Assembly (NCBI GenBank): GCA_020073265.1
Contig: JAIQFN010000005.1
Span: 1 to 64,000, forward strand
Direction: 5' to 3'
Source: Terriglobia bacterium
GTDB lineage: Bacteria; Acidobacteriota; Terriglobia; Bryobacterales; Bryobacteraceae
Length of the DNA stretch: 64,000 nt
Part shown: positions 8,597 to 17,777 of the stretch, piece by piece
Layout: every line of letters begins with the position of its first letter
Numbering within the stretch: position 1 is the first letter of the stretch
Program-made: the position numbers and the translations under genes
Notes under the pieces: generated by a model
The model's database searches: none
Seen by the model: only the letters and a program-made list of their open reading frames with translations
Told to the model about the DNA's origin: nothing

Positions 8597-9643
8597 ATGT
8601 TTCCTATTAGGCATTGGCAGTTCTTGGCTACTATTCTGTTCTCGGCGACTCTGGCGCTCCAGGCCCAGCCGCCTGCTCCGGGTGCGGGTCAGGCGGGTCA
8701 AAATCCAACGGCCAATCCGCAGGCCCAACCCCTGGGAGCCGGGCAGACCAGGGAACTGCCTCCGGGCGCGATTCGGCCCAACTACGTGCTCCGGCCGAAC
8801 GATCAGTTCCTGATGCGCACCAACGTGGAAGAGCTCAACGAAAAGCCGTTCCGCATCGACGCCGACGGCAATGTCAATTTGCCTTTGCTGAGCCGGGTGC
8901 ACGTGGGCGGCATGACGGTCGAGGAACTGGAGACGGACCTGGTGAAGCGGTTGCGGGACTTTTACAACGCGCCTCAGGTGATCATCAATATCACGCAGTT
9001 CAGCAGCGAACCGGTCTTCTTCATAGGGGCGTTCCGAGCGCCGGGAATCTACGGACTGCAGGGGGCCAGAACACTGCTTGAAATGTTGATTCAAGTGGGA
9101 GGCTTTCAACCCAATGCCGCCCGGCACCTCAAGATCACCCGCCGGGCCGAGTACGGTCCGATTCCCCTGCCTAACGCCATCGAGGATCCGGCCAAGAAGA
9201 TCAGCACGGTCGAAATCAGCCGCGGCAGTCTAACGGAGAACGTGAATCCGGCCGAAGACATACTTTTGCAACCTTATGATCAGATTTCGGTAGAGCGCGC
9301 CGAGGAACTGTATGTCACCGGAGAGGTGGCCAAGACCGGGCCCTTCGAACTGGGCGACCGGGAATCGATTTCGATCGCTCAGGCTATCACCATGGCCGGT
9401 GGAATGAGCCGGGACGCGCTGCGCAGCAAGGTCACGATCTTGCGGCCGGTCATGAACACCAGCCGGCGGGCGGCGATCCACGTGGACGTCAAGCGTATCT
9501 TCGAAGGAAAAGACAACGACGTGCCTTTGTTGCCGAACGATATACTCGTCGTTCCCCGATCGTACAGCGGGGTATTCTGGCGCACGTTCGCCTCGGTCGC
9601 AATTCCAATGCTTCCGTACGCGATATTCCTGGCCACCCAATGA
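8597..9643 (+). CDS. Polysaccharide export protein (Wza-type, SLBB domains)
   Basis: A 348-residue exported protein. After a signal peptide (TILFSATLALQAQ) and a Pro/Gly-rich linker it carries a poly_export domain (NYVLRPNDQFLMRT, then FRIDADGNVNLPLLSRVHV) and SLBB-type repeats (VFFIGAFRAPGIYGLQG; LYVTGEVAKTGPFELGD). The C-terminus has a hydrophobic stretch (FASVAIPMLPYAIFL). By family knowledge it forms a multimeric outer membrane channel for exopolysaccharide. It lacks the N-terminal lipobox Cys of E. coli Wza. A GAGAAG Shine-Dalgarno sits 5 bases before the ATG. It leads a four-gene operon and lies under TTGAC operator copy 2. Confidence 0.92.
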   Translation: MFPIRHWQFLATILFSATLALQAQPPAPGAGQAGQNPTANPQAQPLGAGQTRELPPGAIRPNYVLRPNDQFLMRTNVEELNEKPFRIDADGNVNLPLLSRVHVGGMTVEELETDLVKRLRDFYNAPQVIINITQFSSEPVFFIGAFRAPGIYGLQGARTLLEMLIQVGGFQPNAARHLKITRRAEYGPIPLPNAIEDPAKKISTVEISRGSLTENVNPAEDILLQPYDQISVERAEELYVTGEVAKTGPFELGDRESISIAQAITMAGGMSRDALRSKVTILRPVMNTSRRAAIHVDVKRIFEGKDNDVPLLPNDILVVPRSYSGVFWRTFASVAIPMLPYAIFLATQ

Positions 9644-9685
9644 GCGCGCTGGTTGCTGAAAACTGAATGATTAAACCGAGGATTC

Positions 9686-10408
9686 ATGATGCAATCCCCT
9701 GGATCTAGAAGTTCGCGAATGCACGGCTGGTTGCCGCAGTTGCTGTCCGCGCTGCTGGCCTTCATGCCGGTTCTTGCTAACGGGCAGGCCGCACCCGCGC
9801 AAACGCCCGCCGCGCAGCCGCCCGCCGCTGCAACGCAGCCGGCCGCGCCCCCGCCTCCCATCGCGGCGGCAACCATAGAGTCTCTCAAGGTGATTCCTCT
9901 GGCCGGAAAAGGCGAAGTGAACGATCTGCAGCGCAAGCTGATGGCTCCCCTGGTGGTTCAGGTAGTCGACAACAACGACCGCCCGGTGGAGAACGCCGAG
10001 GTGATCTTCCGCTTCCCCATTAAAGGCCCCAGCGCGATGTTTCCGGGCGGGAAGACCTCGCAGACCACCCGGACCAACGGCCAAGGCCAAGCCGCGGCCA
10101 TGAACTGGATCGCCAATAGCGAAGTCGGCTCCTTTGAGGTCCACGTCAACGCCAGCTATGGCAACCAGATCGGCGAGGCCACTTTTTCGATGTCCAATGC
10201 AAACCAGGTGGTCCGGCACACGGGCGACAATGCGATTCGAGGGAAGCAAGACCACTGGTATTCGCCGACCTGGGTGAAAATAGCGCTCGCGGCCGGCGCG
10301 GCCGGCGTGGTAGCGGGCATCGTGCTGGCGACTCGCGGAGGCGGCAGCTCCTCGAGTCCTGGCGTGCCCATCACCATTTCACCGGGAACTCCCACCATTG
10401 GACACTAG
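9686..10408 (+). CDS. Secreted/anchored Big-like Ig-fold protein
   Basis: A 240-residue protein of unknown function. It has a signal peptide (LLSALLAFMPVLANGQA), an Ala/Pro/Gln-rich linker to about residue 60, one Ig-like domain resembling bacterial Big_1 folds (LVVQVVDNNDRPVENAEVIF, then TNGQGQAA and VGSFEVHVNAS), a predicted membrane helix near residues 195-212 (VKIALAAGAAGVVAGIVLA), and a short Gly/Ser tail. The Ig domain should lie outside the cytoplasm. It lies 42 bases after the export gene. A GAGG element favours ATG 9686 or the next codon, 9689. A cell-surface structural or polysaccharide-contact role is inference. Confidence 0.8.
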   Translation: MMQSPGSRSSRMHGWLPQLLSALLAFMPVLANGQAAPAQTPAAQPPAAATQPAAPPPPIAAATIESLKVIPLAGKGEVNDLQRKLMAPLVVQVVDNNDRPVENAEVIFRFPIKGPSAMFPGGKTSQTTRTNGQGQAAAMNWIANSEVGSFEVHVNASYGNQIGEATFSMSNANQVVRHTGDNAIRGKQDHWYSPTWVKIALAAGAAGVVAGIVLATRGGGSSSSPGVPITISPGTPTIGH

Positions 10409-10412
10409 GTTC

Positions 10413-11471
10413 ATGCGTAGCTCACTGCTGTGGCTCGTTGGAATCGCCTGCGGCGTCGCCGCTTCGGCGCAGCCCGTCGGTTTCGCCGGCCCGATTGAAA
10501 GCTATACCTTCGATCTGCCCACCGCCAGCCTGCGCGCCGTAGTCGGCTTTCCGGGCGCTGCGTCCTTCGGACCGGCCCTGCTGGATGGTCTCGATTTTGG
10601 CTCCGTCGCCCCGCATCAGGACTTTGCGATCGCGTTCCGCGGCGGCGACTGCCTGCTGGTTACCGGGCTGAGTTCCGGTCAGATTTCCACGGCTTCCATC
10701 TCGGGCGTGGCCAGACAACCGGATGCCATAGCCTGGTCCGGCGATGGCGCCTCCGCGATCCTGTACTCGCTGAGCGGCCACTGGATGCAGACCGTTTCCG
10801 GGCTTCCCGGCAACCCCAGCGCGGGTGCCTGGGTGGATCTATCGTACCTGGGCGGGCCGCTTTCGGCGGTGGCCATGGACGCTCAGGGAATGCAGGTTGC
10901 GGTGGCCGTCGGTGGCCATGCAGCCGGCGTCTACCTGTCGCCGGACGGCCGGTCTTTCAACTCCGTTCTACGGCTCGCGAATCCGGTGGCGCTGGCGTTC
11001 TCGATCGACGGAGCCAGCCTGTTTGCCTTGGACGCCTCCGCGCTCCAGCTCTCGGTGCTGAACCTGAGCAGTTTCGACCGCCAGACGATCCCACTGGACG
11101 GACTGGCCGATCCGTTTGCCGTTCGTCCCGTCCTGGACGCGGACGGCCGGAGATTGGCGTACGTCGCCAGCCGCAGCGACCGGTTGCTCCGCGAGTACGA
11201 CGTTTCCAGCCGGCAGGTGCTGGCGGAACTTCCGCTTTATTTCGTGCCGACCGGCATCGAGGTATTCGGGCGCGATAGTTTCCTGGTGGCTTCCCGCATG
11301 CGGCCCGCCGAGCCGGCCTGGCTTCTGACCAGCCAGCCCCAGCCTGCGGTTTATTTCGTCCCGGCGGTCTCGGACGGTTCGCAAGATCCAGTCTCACCAG
11401 GAACCGGACGTGGCAGCCAATCCCCGTCGTTACCGCGGTCTATGTCGACTCGGGAGGGCCGGATTCGATGA
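10413..11471 (+). CDS. Secreted beta-propeller-like protein
   Basis: A 352-residue exported protein (signal LLWLVGIACGVAASAQP). The remainder is made of repeating units such as VARQPDAIAWSGDGASAIL, LANPVALAFSIDGASLFAL and VLDADGRRLAYVASRSD, the pattern of WD40/lactonase-like beta-propellers. No catalytic residues were recognised. The ATG at 10413 starts the signal peptide; it follows the previous stop closely, and the reading frame ends in an ATGA overlap with the next gene, so the genes are translationally coupled. Its job beside a polysaccharide exporter is unknown; binding or scaffolding at the surface is a guess. Confidence 0.75.
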   Translation: MRSSLLWLVGIACGVAASAQPVGFAGPIESYTFDLPTASLRAVVGFPGAASFGPALLDGLDFGSVAPHQDFAIAFRGGDCLLVTGLSSGQISTASISGVARQPDAIAWSGDGASAILYSLSGHWMQTVSGLPGNPSAGAWVDLSYLGGPLSAVAMDAQGMQVAVAVGGHAAGVYLSPDGRSFNSVLRLANPVALAFSIDGASLFALDASALQLSVLNLSSFDRQTIPLDGLADPFAVRPVLDADGRRLAYVASRSDRLLREYDVSSRQVLAELPLYFVPTGIEVFGRDSFLVASRMRPAEPAWLLTSQPQPAVYFVPAVSDGSQDPVSPGTGRGSQSPSLPRSMSTREGRIR

Positions 11472-13669
11472 CCCGCAGCTTCCTGGCCCGCGCTGTTGCG
11501 CTGCTGGCTTTGACGGCCGGACTCGCGGCCGCTCAGCAATTCCCCTTTCAACTCCTGGTTACGTCCGGCGCCAATGTGATCAGCGTCGCCAACGGCACCA
11601 CCCTGCCGTTCAACATCGAAGTCGGCCAGTCGCAGAGCTTCAGTGTCAAAGCGACTTACATTGGCACCTCGCAGGCCACCATCACGCTGCCGCCGCAACT
11701 GCTCGGCGCGGTGACCTTTACCGTGAGCTTCAAGGATACTTTGCCGCTGGTTCTCAACCGCGGCGACAGCACGTCTTTCGACATCGCGTACAGGCCAACC
11801 AGCGCCAGCGCGGCCAGCGCACAGCTCACCATTTTCTTCACCGAACCGGTAGCTTCGACAACCGGAGGGACCCCGACCACCTCGCAGAATTCGATCCTGC
11901 TGTCGCTGCAGGGCACCAGCCCTTCGTTCCAGTTGAGCTATTTCCTGCAGGCCACTCCGAACGTGGTGCCGCTCGCATCCGGCGGCTCGATCCTCTTTCC
12001 GGGCACGCAGACCAACACCACCGCCCTGACTAGCTTGAACACCAGCAACCTGGGTAGCGGCGCCGGCACCATCAAGAGCATCACGCCTCCGGCGGGTCCC
12101 GCATTCAAGCTGACCGGCCTGCCTCTTCTCCCGGCCACGCTAGCGGCTGGCAATACGCTGCAATTGCAGGTCTCCTACAATCCCACGGCGGTTGGCACGG
12201 ACAACGATCAAGTGCAAATCACGCTGGCTTCCGGCACCGTGCTCACGGTGAACTTGAGCGGCAGCGGCATCTCCGCCACGTTCACTTATCAATTGCTGCA
12301 GGGAGATACGCCTACACCGGTTACGCCGCCGGGACCCATCACGCTGCCCGACACCAATCTTGGCGACACCAGCAGCCTGATTGTTCGCGTGCAAAACGTG
12401 GGGAACGCGGATGGAGCCGTCAATGCCGCGGCCCTGGCGGGTCTGGGATTCTCGCTCAGCGATACGCCGCTGTTCCCGCAGACGCTGAAGCCCAGCGACA
12501 GCTTCACCTTCACCATCAACTTCGCGCCCACCCAGCCCGGAGCTCAAAAGGGACAGTTGGTGATCGGCAAGGACCTGTTCACTGTGACCGGAAACGGCCT
12601 GGGCCCCAAGCTGGCCTTCTCCTATGTTTCGGGGGCCGGCAGCATCGACGTGAGCGCCACCGGCGCCGTGGTCTTCGGCCCGATCATCGTCACGCAGTCC
12701 GAACAGGTGACCTTCGTGATCACCAACAAGGGCACGCTGCCAGCCAAGGTTTCCAACATCGGAATCGGGGAATCCAAGAGCCCGTTTTCAGTTTCCGGGC
12801 TGCCGGCCTTCCCGGTCAGCTTGGATCCCGGCGGAACGACTCAGTTCGTCATCAAGTTCGCGCCGCTTACCACCGGTTTTTTGAATGGAACGCTGCGGGT
12901 GGATACCACCATCATCGTCGTAACGGGATCGGGCAACGAGCCGCCCCCGCTGCCGACGTATACGATTCAGGGCCCCACCGGCAATGTCGCCCCGCAGACG
13001 CAGCCGGCCGTGAGCCTGAAGCTGGCGAGCGCTTATCCGGTAGCCCTGGTTGGAACGCTGACCTTGACCACCAGCAGCACCCAGGTGAGCGATCCGGCGG
13101 TTCAATTCTCGACCGGCGGCCGCGTGGTCCCCTTCCTCATTCCGGCCAACAGCACCGACGCTAATTTCGGGGGACTGGGACCACAGATCTTCCTGCAGAC
13201 CGGAACCGTGGCAACCAGCATCATTTTGACGCCGGCTTTCCTGACGCAGGACGGAGGTCTCGACATTACGCCGACCAACCCAGCCACGCTGCAGTTCACC
13301 GTTCCATCAGCCGCGCCCACTCTGCTGGCAGTTCAGGTGACTGGTGCGACCACCAACGGCTTCACGGTTAGCGTGTTCGGGTATTCCACCACTAGAAGCG
13401 TGAACTCTATGACTCTCCAGTTCACCCCCGCCACGGGATTCAACTTCTCCGCTTCGCAGGTCACAGTCGACCTTAAGCAGGCCTCCGCGGCGTGGTTCCA
13501 GAGTTCCACGTCCACGTCCTTTGGCGGGCAGTTCACCGTAGCGGTCCCGTTCACCCTGCAAGGTACGGTGGCAACCAACCAGACGCTCTTGCAGGCCATC
13601 GCCTCGGTCTCCGCGACCGTCAGCAATGACCAGGGCACGTCGAACTCAGTGCAGCAGAAGCTGCAGTAG
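11468..13669 (+). CDS. Large secreted protein with ASH/choice-of-anchor-D type Ig repeats
   Basis: A 733-residue exported protein (signal AVALLALTAGLAAAQ). It has at least four Ig-like units of the ASPM-SPD2-Hydin/choice-of-anchor-D kind, each with a phrase like VSYNPTAVGTDNDQVQITL or INFAPTQPGAQKGQLVIG followed by VTGNGLG or NLSGSGI. The last 230 residues form a different beta-rich region (FTVSVFGYSTTRSVNSMTLQF). No membrane anchor, LPXTG or PEP-CTERM tail is present. It is the last gene of the exporter operon. A stalk or matrix role is inferred from the repeat architecture only. Confidence 0.8.
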   Translation: MTRSFLARAVALLALTAGLAAAQQFPFQLLVTSGANVISVANGTTLPFNIEVGQSQSFSVKATYIGTSQATITLPPQLLGAVTFTVSFKDTLPLVLNRGDSTSFDIAYRPTSASAASAQLTIFFTEPVASTTGGTPTTSQNSILLSLQGTSPSFQLSYFLQATPNVVPLASGGSILFPGTQTNTTALTSLNTSNLGSGAGTIKSITPPAGPAFKLTGLPLLPATLAAGNTLQLQVSYNPTAVGTDNDQVQITLASGTVLTVNLSGSGISATFTYQLLQGDTPTPVTPPGPITLPDTNLGDTSSLIVRVQNVGNADGAVNAAALAGLGFSLSDTPLFPQTLKPSDSFTFTINFAPTQPGAQKGQLVIGKDLFTVTGNGLGPKLAFSYVSGAGSIDVSATGAVVFGPIIVTQSEQVTFVITNKGTLPAKVSNIGIGESKSPFSVSGLPAFPVSLDPGGTTQFVIKFAPLTTGFLNGTLRVDTTIIVVTGSGNEPPPLPTYTIQGPTGNVAPQTQPAVSLKLASAYPVALVGTLTLTTSSTQVSDPAVQFSTGGRVVPFLIPANSTDANFGGLGPQIFLQTGTVATSIILTPAFLTQDGGLDITPTNPATLQFTVPSAAPTLLAVQVTGATTNGFTVSVFGYSTTRSVNSMTLQFTPATGFNFSASQVTVDLKQASAAWFQSSTSTSFGGQFTVAVPFTLQGTVATNQTLLQAIASVSATVSNDQGTSNSVQQKLQ

Positions 13670-13800
13670 GAACCAGGGAACCGGTTCGTTCCGAGCACTG
13701 CGACAGTAGCGCGTCGTTCCACGAACCTGCTCTGTACCGCTGAGACCAGCTTTCCACTGAGAGGAGGACCGCCGCGCTTCCGTTGGAACATAATCCAGGC

Positions 13801-14241
13801 ATGCTCCCAGACAAGAACGCATGGACCTTTGAGCATTCCGTCGATTGTGGCGTACCCGCTGAATTCGCGTGGAACTTTTGGACGAACGTCAGCAATTGGG
13901 CCTTAGACCCGGACGTAGAGTCAGTGGAAATCGATGGGCCATTCACCGCCGGCGCCCGCGGGTTCACGAACAGCAGGAGCTCCGGCCGGGTGGAATGGCG
14001 GATCGTTGAAGCTCAGCCTGGAAAGGCTGTGATCGAGTTTCCCCTGAAGAATGCCGTCGGTCGATTCGTCTGGACCTTTGAAGCTATGGGTGGACGGACC
14101 AGAATCACCCAGCGCTGCACGCTCCATGGCGAGCAGGCCGGCGTCTATGCCAAGGCAGTCGGCCCCAGTCTGGAGGCCGGTATCCCCGCGGGCATGCGAA
14201 AGCTGTGCGAAGCGATGGAGAAATCGGCTCGGTTGGACTAG
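13801..14241 (+). CDS. SRPBCC-family (START-like) protein
   Basis: A 146-residue protein of the polyketide cyclase/dehydrase-like SRPBCC fold: it opens with the characteristic first strand and helix (WTFEHSVDCGVPAEFAWNFW), followed by a Trp-containing helix (NWALDPDVESVEIDG) and the closing strands and helix (VWTFEAMGGRTRITQRCTL; IPAGMRKLCEAMEKS). These proteins bind hydrophobic ligands in a deep cavity; no ligand can be named. The start at ATG 13801 fits the domain boundary; an upstream in-frame TTG (13783) is less likely. It seems monocistronic. Its nearest neighbour downstream is convergent. Confidence 0.8.
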   Translation: MLPDKNAWTFEHSVDCGVPAEFAWNFWTNVSNWALDPDVESVEIDGPFTAGARGFTNSRSSGRVEWRIVEAQPGKAVIEFPLKNAVGRFVWTFEAMGGRTRITQRCTLHGEQAGVYAKAVGPSLEAGIPAGMRKLCEAMEKSARLD

Positions 14242-14340
14242 CCGAACATCGCCGAACGGCGTTGTGGATGGGCTGGCGAAGAGAGAGTGATCGAAGGTCA
14301 CGGAAGGAAAGCGCGGAGGGCCGGGCACCGAGAAACAGAT

Positions 14341-14379
14341 GCACAAACGAAAAATGGGCGAGCCATTCGACTCGCCCAT
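14341..14379 (-). terminator. Intrinsic terminator of the PEP-CTERM gene
   Basis: ATGGGCGAG (14354-14362) and CTCGCCCAT (14371-14379) make a perfect 9-bp stem with an 8-base loop. Read on the minus strand, the stem is followed by TTTTCGTTT. It lies about 80 bases after the stop codon of the PEP-CTERM gene. Confidence 0.8.
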
Positions 14380-14461
14380 GACTGAAATTGTTCTGGGACC
14401 GTCTGCTAAGGACCGTTCGCTGGGAACAGTCCTTCAGGCAAACACAACCGACAGAGGTTGC

Positions 14462-15199
14462 TTAGACAGCCGTGGCGCGCTTGCGCCAGATCATCAGGGC
14501 CAAGCCCAAGCCGAGCATCAGAGCGTAGTCGCGCGGTTCAGGAATCTGCGAGAAGCGCTGCTGAATCGTAGAGAGCGTAACCGGGGCGTTGGTGCTGCCA
14601 TTGAGCAACTGGATGTCCTTGTTGACGCTCACGAAGTTCGGGAAACCGATCGGCGTACCGAAAATGAGTTGATCGCTCTGGAATGTTTCTCCCGGCGGAT
14701 CGCCAATGTCAGTGAGGGTTACAGTCGATCGCCCAAAGTTGCTCGAATCGTTAGACGCGACCGCAAGTTCCGTGATCGAGCTGCCCGCGGGTCCCGCCAG
14801 GTTGGCAAGCTGGGTGATATCGTGGATGAGCATCCCGGAGTCGCTTGCCGTTTCCACGTCGTAGTTAATGTGGAAGTCCAGGAAATCCGTCGTGGAAACA
14901 ATCGCGCCGGCGAACTGGATACCGTAAAGCCCCGTATGTGTATCGAATTGAGGGCTGCCGGTGTCGACACCGTTACCGATGGCAGTCGCCGTAATGGTGA
15001 AAGGCCCATCCGTGTCGATGTTCCAGAACACCTTGTCTCCGCTGACCAGGCAGACACCTGCCGTCGGAGTGCTTGTGAGCACGAGCGTGGTAACATAGCT
15101 GGTGCAGTTCGCTTGCCCCTGGGGATTAACTTGAGCGTTCGCAGTGCCTAAGAACAGAGCCCCAACCGCTAATAGCCCCAAAAATAGTCTCAGTCTCAT
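14462..15199 (-). CDS. PEP-CTERM sorting-domain protein
   Basis: A 245-residue exported protein with an N-terminal signal (LFLGLLAVGALFLGTANAQ), a beta-rich middle (about residues 24-215) and a classic PEP-CTERM tail: PEP motif (IPEPRDY), a hydrophobic helix (ALMLGLGLALMIW) and a basic end (RKRATAV). Exosortase enzymes cut such tails and attach the protein to the surface in bacteria that make exopolysaccharide. The start was set by the strong Shine-Dalgarno AGGAGGAG, which is 6 bases before ATG 15199 and abuts an alternative ATG at 15205. The middle matches no family I recognise. The gene is divergent from the TPR lipoprotein gene. Confidence 0.87.
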   Translation of the reverse strand: MRLRLFLGLLAVGALFLGTANAQVNPQGQANCTSYVTTLVLTSTPTAGVCLVSGDKVFWNIDTDGPFTITATAIGNGVDTGSPQFDTHTGLYGIQFAGAIVSTTDFLDFHINYDVETASDSGMLIHDITQLANLAGPAGSSITELAVASNDSSNFGRSTVTLTDIGDPPGETFQSDQLIFGTPIGFPNFVSVNKDIQLLNGSTNAPVTLSTIQQRFSQIPEPRDYALMLGLGLALMIWRKRATAV

Positions 15200-15306
15200 G
15201 TACATCTCCTCCTTAACGTCTAAACTTTCTAAGAATCCTACAGGGGCTAGTATACGACGGATTCTGGGTGATGAGTAGGGCTAATGTACTGTTTTGCTAC
15301 GGGATT

Positions 15307-15318
15307 CGTACTAGTACG
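15307..15318. promoter_or_regulatory. 12-bp perfect palindrome in divergent promoter region
   Basis: CGTACTAGTACG is a perfect palindrome between the PEP-CTERM gene and the TPR lipoprotein gene. Its core GTACTAG also occurs at 7602-7608 and 8400-8406, just upstream of both TTGAC operators. The recurrence is suggestive but short. Confidence 0.35.
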
Positions 15319-15412
15319 TAGTCTAGCCAGATACGGCGCGAAAGTAAGACAGTGGAGGGATTGCCGTTGTCGGCGCCACCATGCTAAGACTGGTATCCAG
15401 AGGCGCGGACCT

Positions 15413-17704
15413 ATGAAAAATCTGCTGTTTGCATCCATCTTCTTCGTGCTGGCACTGACCAGTTCGTGCTCGCGGAGTCCGGCATCCTACGTGAACAAAG
15501 GGAATCAACTCCTATCACAGGGTAAGTTCGACGACGGCGTCCTGAACTATCGCAAGGCGATTCAAAAGGATGCGAACTACGGCCCGGCCTACCTGGCGCT
15601 CGGAAAAGCCCAATTGCAGCACAAGGACTTAGCGGCTTACGAGTCGCTGCTTCGGGCCAGCCAACTGATGCCCAGTAACGATGAAGCCCAGGTTCAGTTC
15701 GGCGACTTGGCCGTCAGTGTGCTGGTCCAGGAGAAGAGCCATCCGCAATCTCTATACGATCAGGTCACCAAGCTCAAGAACACTTTCCTGAAAAGAGATC
15801 CCAATTCCTTTGATGGACTTAGATGGAAGGGCTACCTGGCGATGGTGGATCGAAAGCCGGCCGAAGCTGTCGAAAGCTTCACCAAAGCCAGGCAATTGAA
15901 GCCGGCCGATGCCGTGGTGGCCTCCGCGCTCGTGGAGTCGCTTTTTCAGGCTGGCCGCGCCACCGAGGGCGAGAAACTGGGTCTGGAACAGATCCAGAAT
16001 CGGACGGCTACGCCCGAGCTCTATGACGCGCTCTACTGGCACTATCGTGGTATCCACCACCAGGAGGACGCGGAATCGGTAATTAAGAACAAGGTGGCGG
16101 CCTTCCCCTCCGAGACGGAATACGTGTTCCAGCTCGCCTTGCACTATGAACGGACCGGCAATGCTGCTGAACTGAAGCGCGTGCTGGCAGATTTCATTCA
16201 AAAGAAAGGAGATTATTTAGCACGACTCCAGGTTGGAGACTTCTATATGGCCGTCGGAAGGATTGCCGAAGCCACAGCGATATTCGAAGAAGGAGCCAAG
16301 AGCGACCCCAAGAACGCTGCGACCTACAAAAAGCGGCTGGCCAACGCCTACATGGACAGCGCCCGGCTGAAAGAGGCCCAGGCGCTTGTCGATCAGATGA
16401 GCCAGCAGAATCCGACCGATCGCGGCGCGCGCGCGGTACGCGCTTCGTTGTGGTCGCGAAGCAACAATCCCGCCGACGTCGATCGCGCGATCCCGGAGTT
16501 TCAGGACCTGTTAAAGCAGACGCCGCAGGACTCGATCCTGCACTTCGGACTCTGTCAGGCTCTCTGGCGGAAAGGCAAGCTGGATGATGCGCACAGGGAG
16601 TGTCAGACCTCCGTCAGTGGCAATCCGAATTCCGCGCCGCCGCGCTACATCCTGGCTGAAATCGCCGTGGCCCAGAACAATGCCACGGAACTCCTGCGCC
16701 AAGGCCAGGAGTTGGTGCGCCTGCAACCGTCCAGCGTCAGGGCCAACCGTCTCGACGCCATGGGACTGGCTCAGAATGGGAGGACCGAAGAGGCGCGCAA
16801 CATCTTCCGCCGCATCCTGAACGCTAATCCCACGGACAATGAAACCAGATCTCAACTGGCGCTGCTGGAGATTGGCGCCAAGCAGTTCCGGGCGGCCGAG
16901 CAAGTTCTGCAGGCGGGCAGCTCCGGCAAGGACCCCGCCGCGGATCTGCGCCTGTTGCCGGCCTGGGTGCAGTTGCGGGTGGGAGAGAATCAGCCTAAGC
17001 AGGCCATTGCTTTGCTGACGGAGGCGTCGCGAAAGCAACCCGACAATGCATCCATCCGGCTCATGCTGGCACGAACCGCCGCCCGGATTGGCGAATATGG
17101 AACTGCCATCGACCAGTACAAGTACCTGGCGAGTCAGACTAAGTCAGCCGAGCTCTACTACGAACTGGCGCGGACTCAGGAACTGCGAGGCGATTCACGC
17201 GCGGCCTTGACTTCGTACGAGGACATGAAGCGCTCCGCTCCCGGTGATGCCCGCGCGGATTTCGGCATGGGACGCGTCTGCGAGATGCTTGGACAGAACG
17301 CGGCCGCCATCGCCCACTACGAAAACGCCGCTCACATGAACTACGACGATCCCCAGTTGTTCGTCAACCTCTCGTTCCTGCTTTCGGATTCGGGCGGCAA
17401 TCTGGATCGGGCCGTCGAGCTGGCGCGCAGGGCGCAAGCCAAGCTTCCCGACAATCCAGTGGTGGTCGACGCTTTGGCTTATGCCTACCTGAAGAAGAAC
17501 ATCACCGACAGTGCCATGCCGGTGTTCAATGGCCTGGTGAAGAAATACCCCAAAGCCTCCACCTATCGCTACCATCTCGCGCTGGCGTTGCTGCAGAAGG
17601 GTGACAAGACCAGCGCAAAGAGAGAACTCGAGGCGTGTCTGAAGAATCCGGAACCGGACCGGCAGACTGAGAAGATCCATGCTCTGCTGGCGAGTCTCCG
17701 ATAA
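15413..17704 (+). CDS. TPR-repeat lipoprotein (PEP-CTERM-system PrsT-like)
   Basis: A 763-residue lipoprotein. The chosen ATG gives a short signal with lipobox TSSC (about residues 16-19), followed by tandem TPR units through the whole length, e.g. GKFDDGVLNYRKAIQKDANY, KPAEAVESFTKARQLKPADA and GQNAAAIAHYENAAHMNYDD. It resembles the long TPR lipoproteins found with exosortase/PEP-CTERM exopolysaccharide loci, and it sits divergent from a PEP-CTERM gene and upstream of three glycosyltransferases. It probably scaffolds export or assembly proteins at a membrane face in the periplasm. An open frame extends upstream to 15284 but would bury the signal peptide. Confidence 0.85.
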   Translation: MKNLLFASIFFVLALTSSCSRSPASYVNKGNQLLSQGKFDDGVLNYRKAIQKDANYGPAYLALGKAQLQHKDLAAYESLLRASQLMPSNDEAQVQFGDLAVSVLVQEKSHPQSLYDQVTKLKNTFLKRDPNSFDGLRWKGYLAMVDRKPAEAVESFTKARQLKPADAVVASALVESLFQAGRATEGEKLGLEQIQNRTATPELYDALYWHYRGIHHQEDAESVIKNKVAAFPSETEYVFQLALHYERTGNAAELKRVLADFIQKKGDYLARLQVGDFYMAVGRIAEATAIFEEGAKSDPKNAATYKKRLANAYMDSARLKEAQALVDQMSQQNPTDRGARAVRASLWSRSNNPADVDRAIPEFQDLLKQTPQDSILHFGLCQALWRKGKLDDAHRECQTSVSGNPNSAPPRYILAEIAVAQNNATELLRQGQELVRLQPSSVRANRLDAMGLAQNGRTEEARNIFRRILNANPTDNETRSQLALLEIGAKQFRAAEQVLQAGSSGKDPAADLRLLPAWVQLRVGENQPKQAIALLTEASRKQPDNASIRLMLARTAARIGEYGTAIDQYKYLASQTKSAELYYELARTQELRGDSRAALTSYEDMKRSAPGDARADFGMGRVCEMLGQNAAAIAHYENAAHMNYDDPQLFVNLSFLLSDSGGNLDRAVELARRAQAKLPDNPVVVDALAYAYLKKNITDSAMPVFNGLVKKYPKASTYRYHLALALLQKGDKTSAKRELEACLKNPEPDRQTEKIHALLASLR

Positions 17705-17765
17705 TTTCGCAATCGGCTGGAGCAGTTGAAGCCACCGGTTCGCCGACCTGGCGCGTGTTTCCCTC

Positions 17766-17771
17766 TATCAT
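17766..17771 (+). promoter_or_regulatory. -10-like hexamer with leaderless spacing
   Basis: TATCAT ends 6 bases before the ATG at 17778. The GAAGG between them directly abuts the start codon, too close to act as a ribosome binding site. Leaderless transcription would fit. Confidence 0.35.
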
Positions 17772-17777
17772 CGAAGG

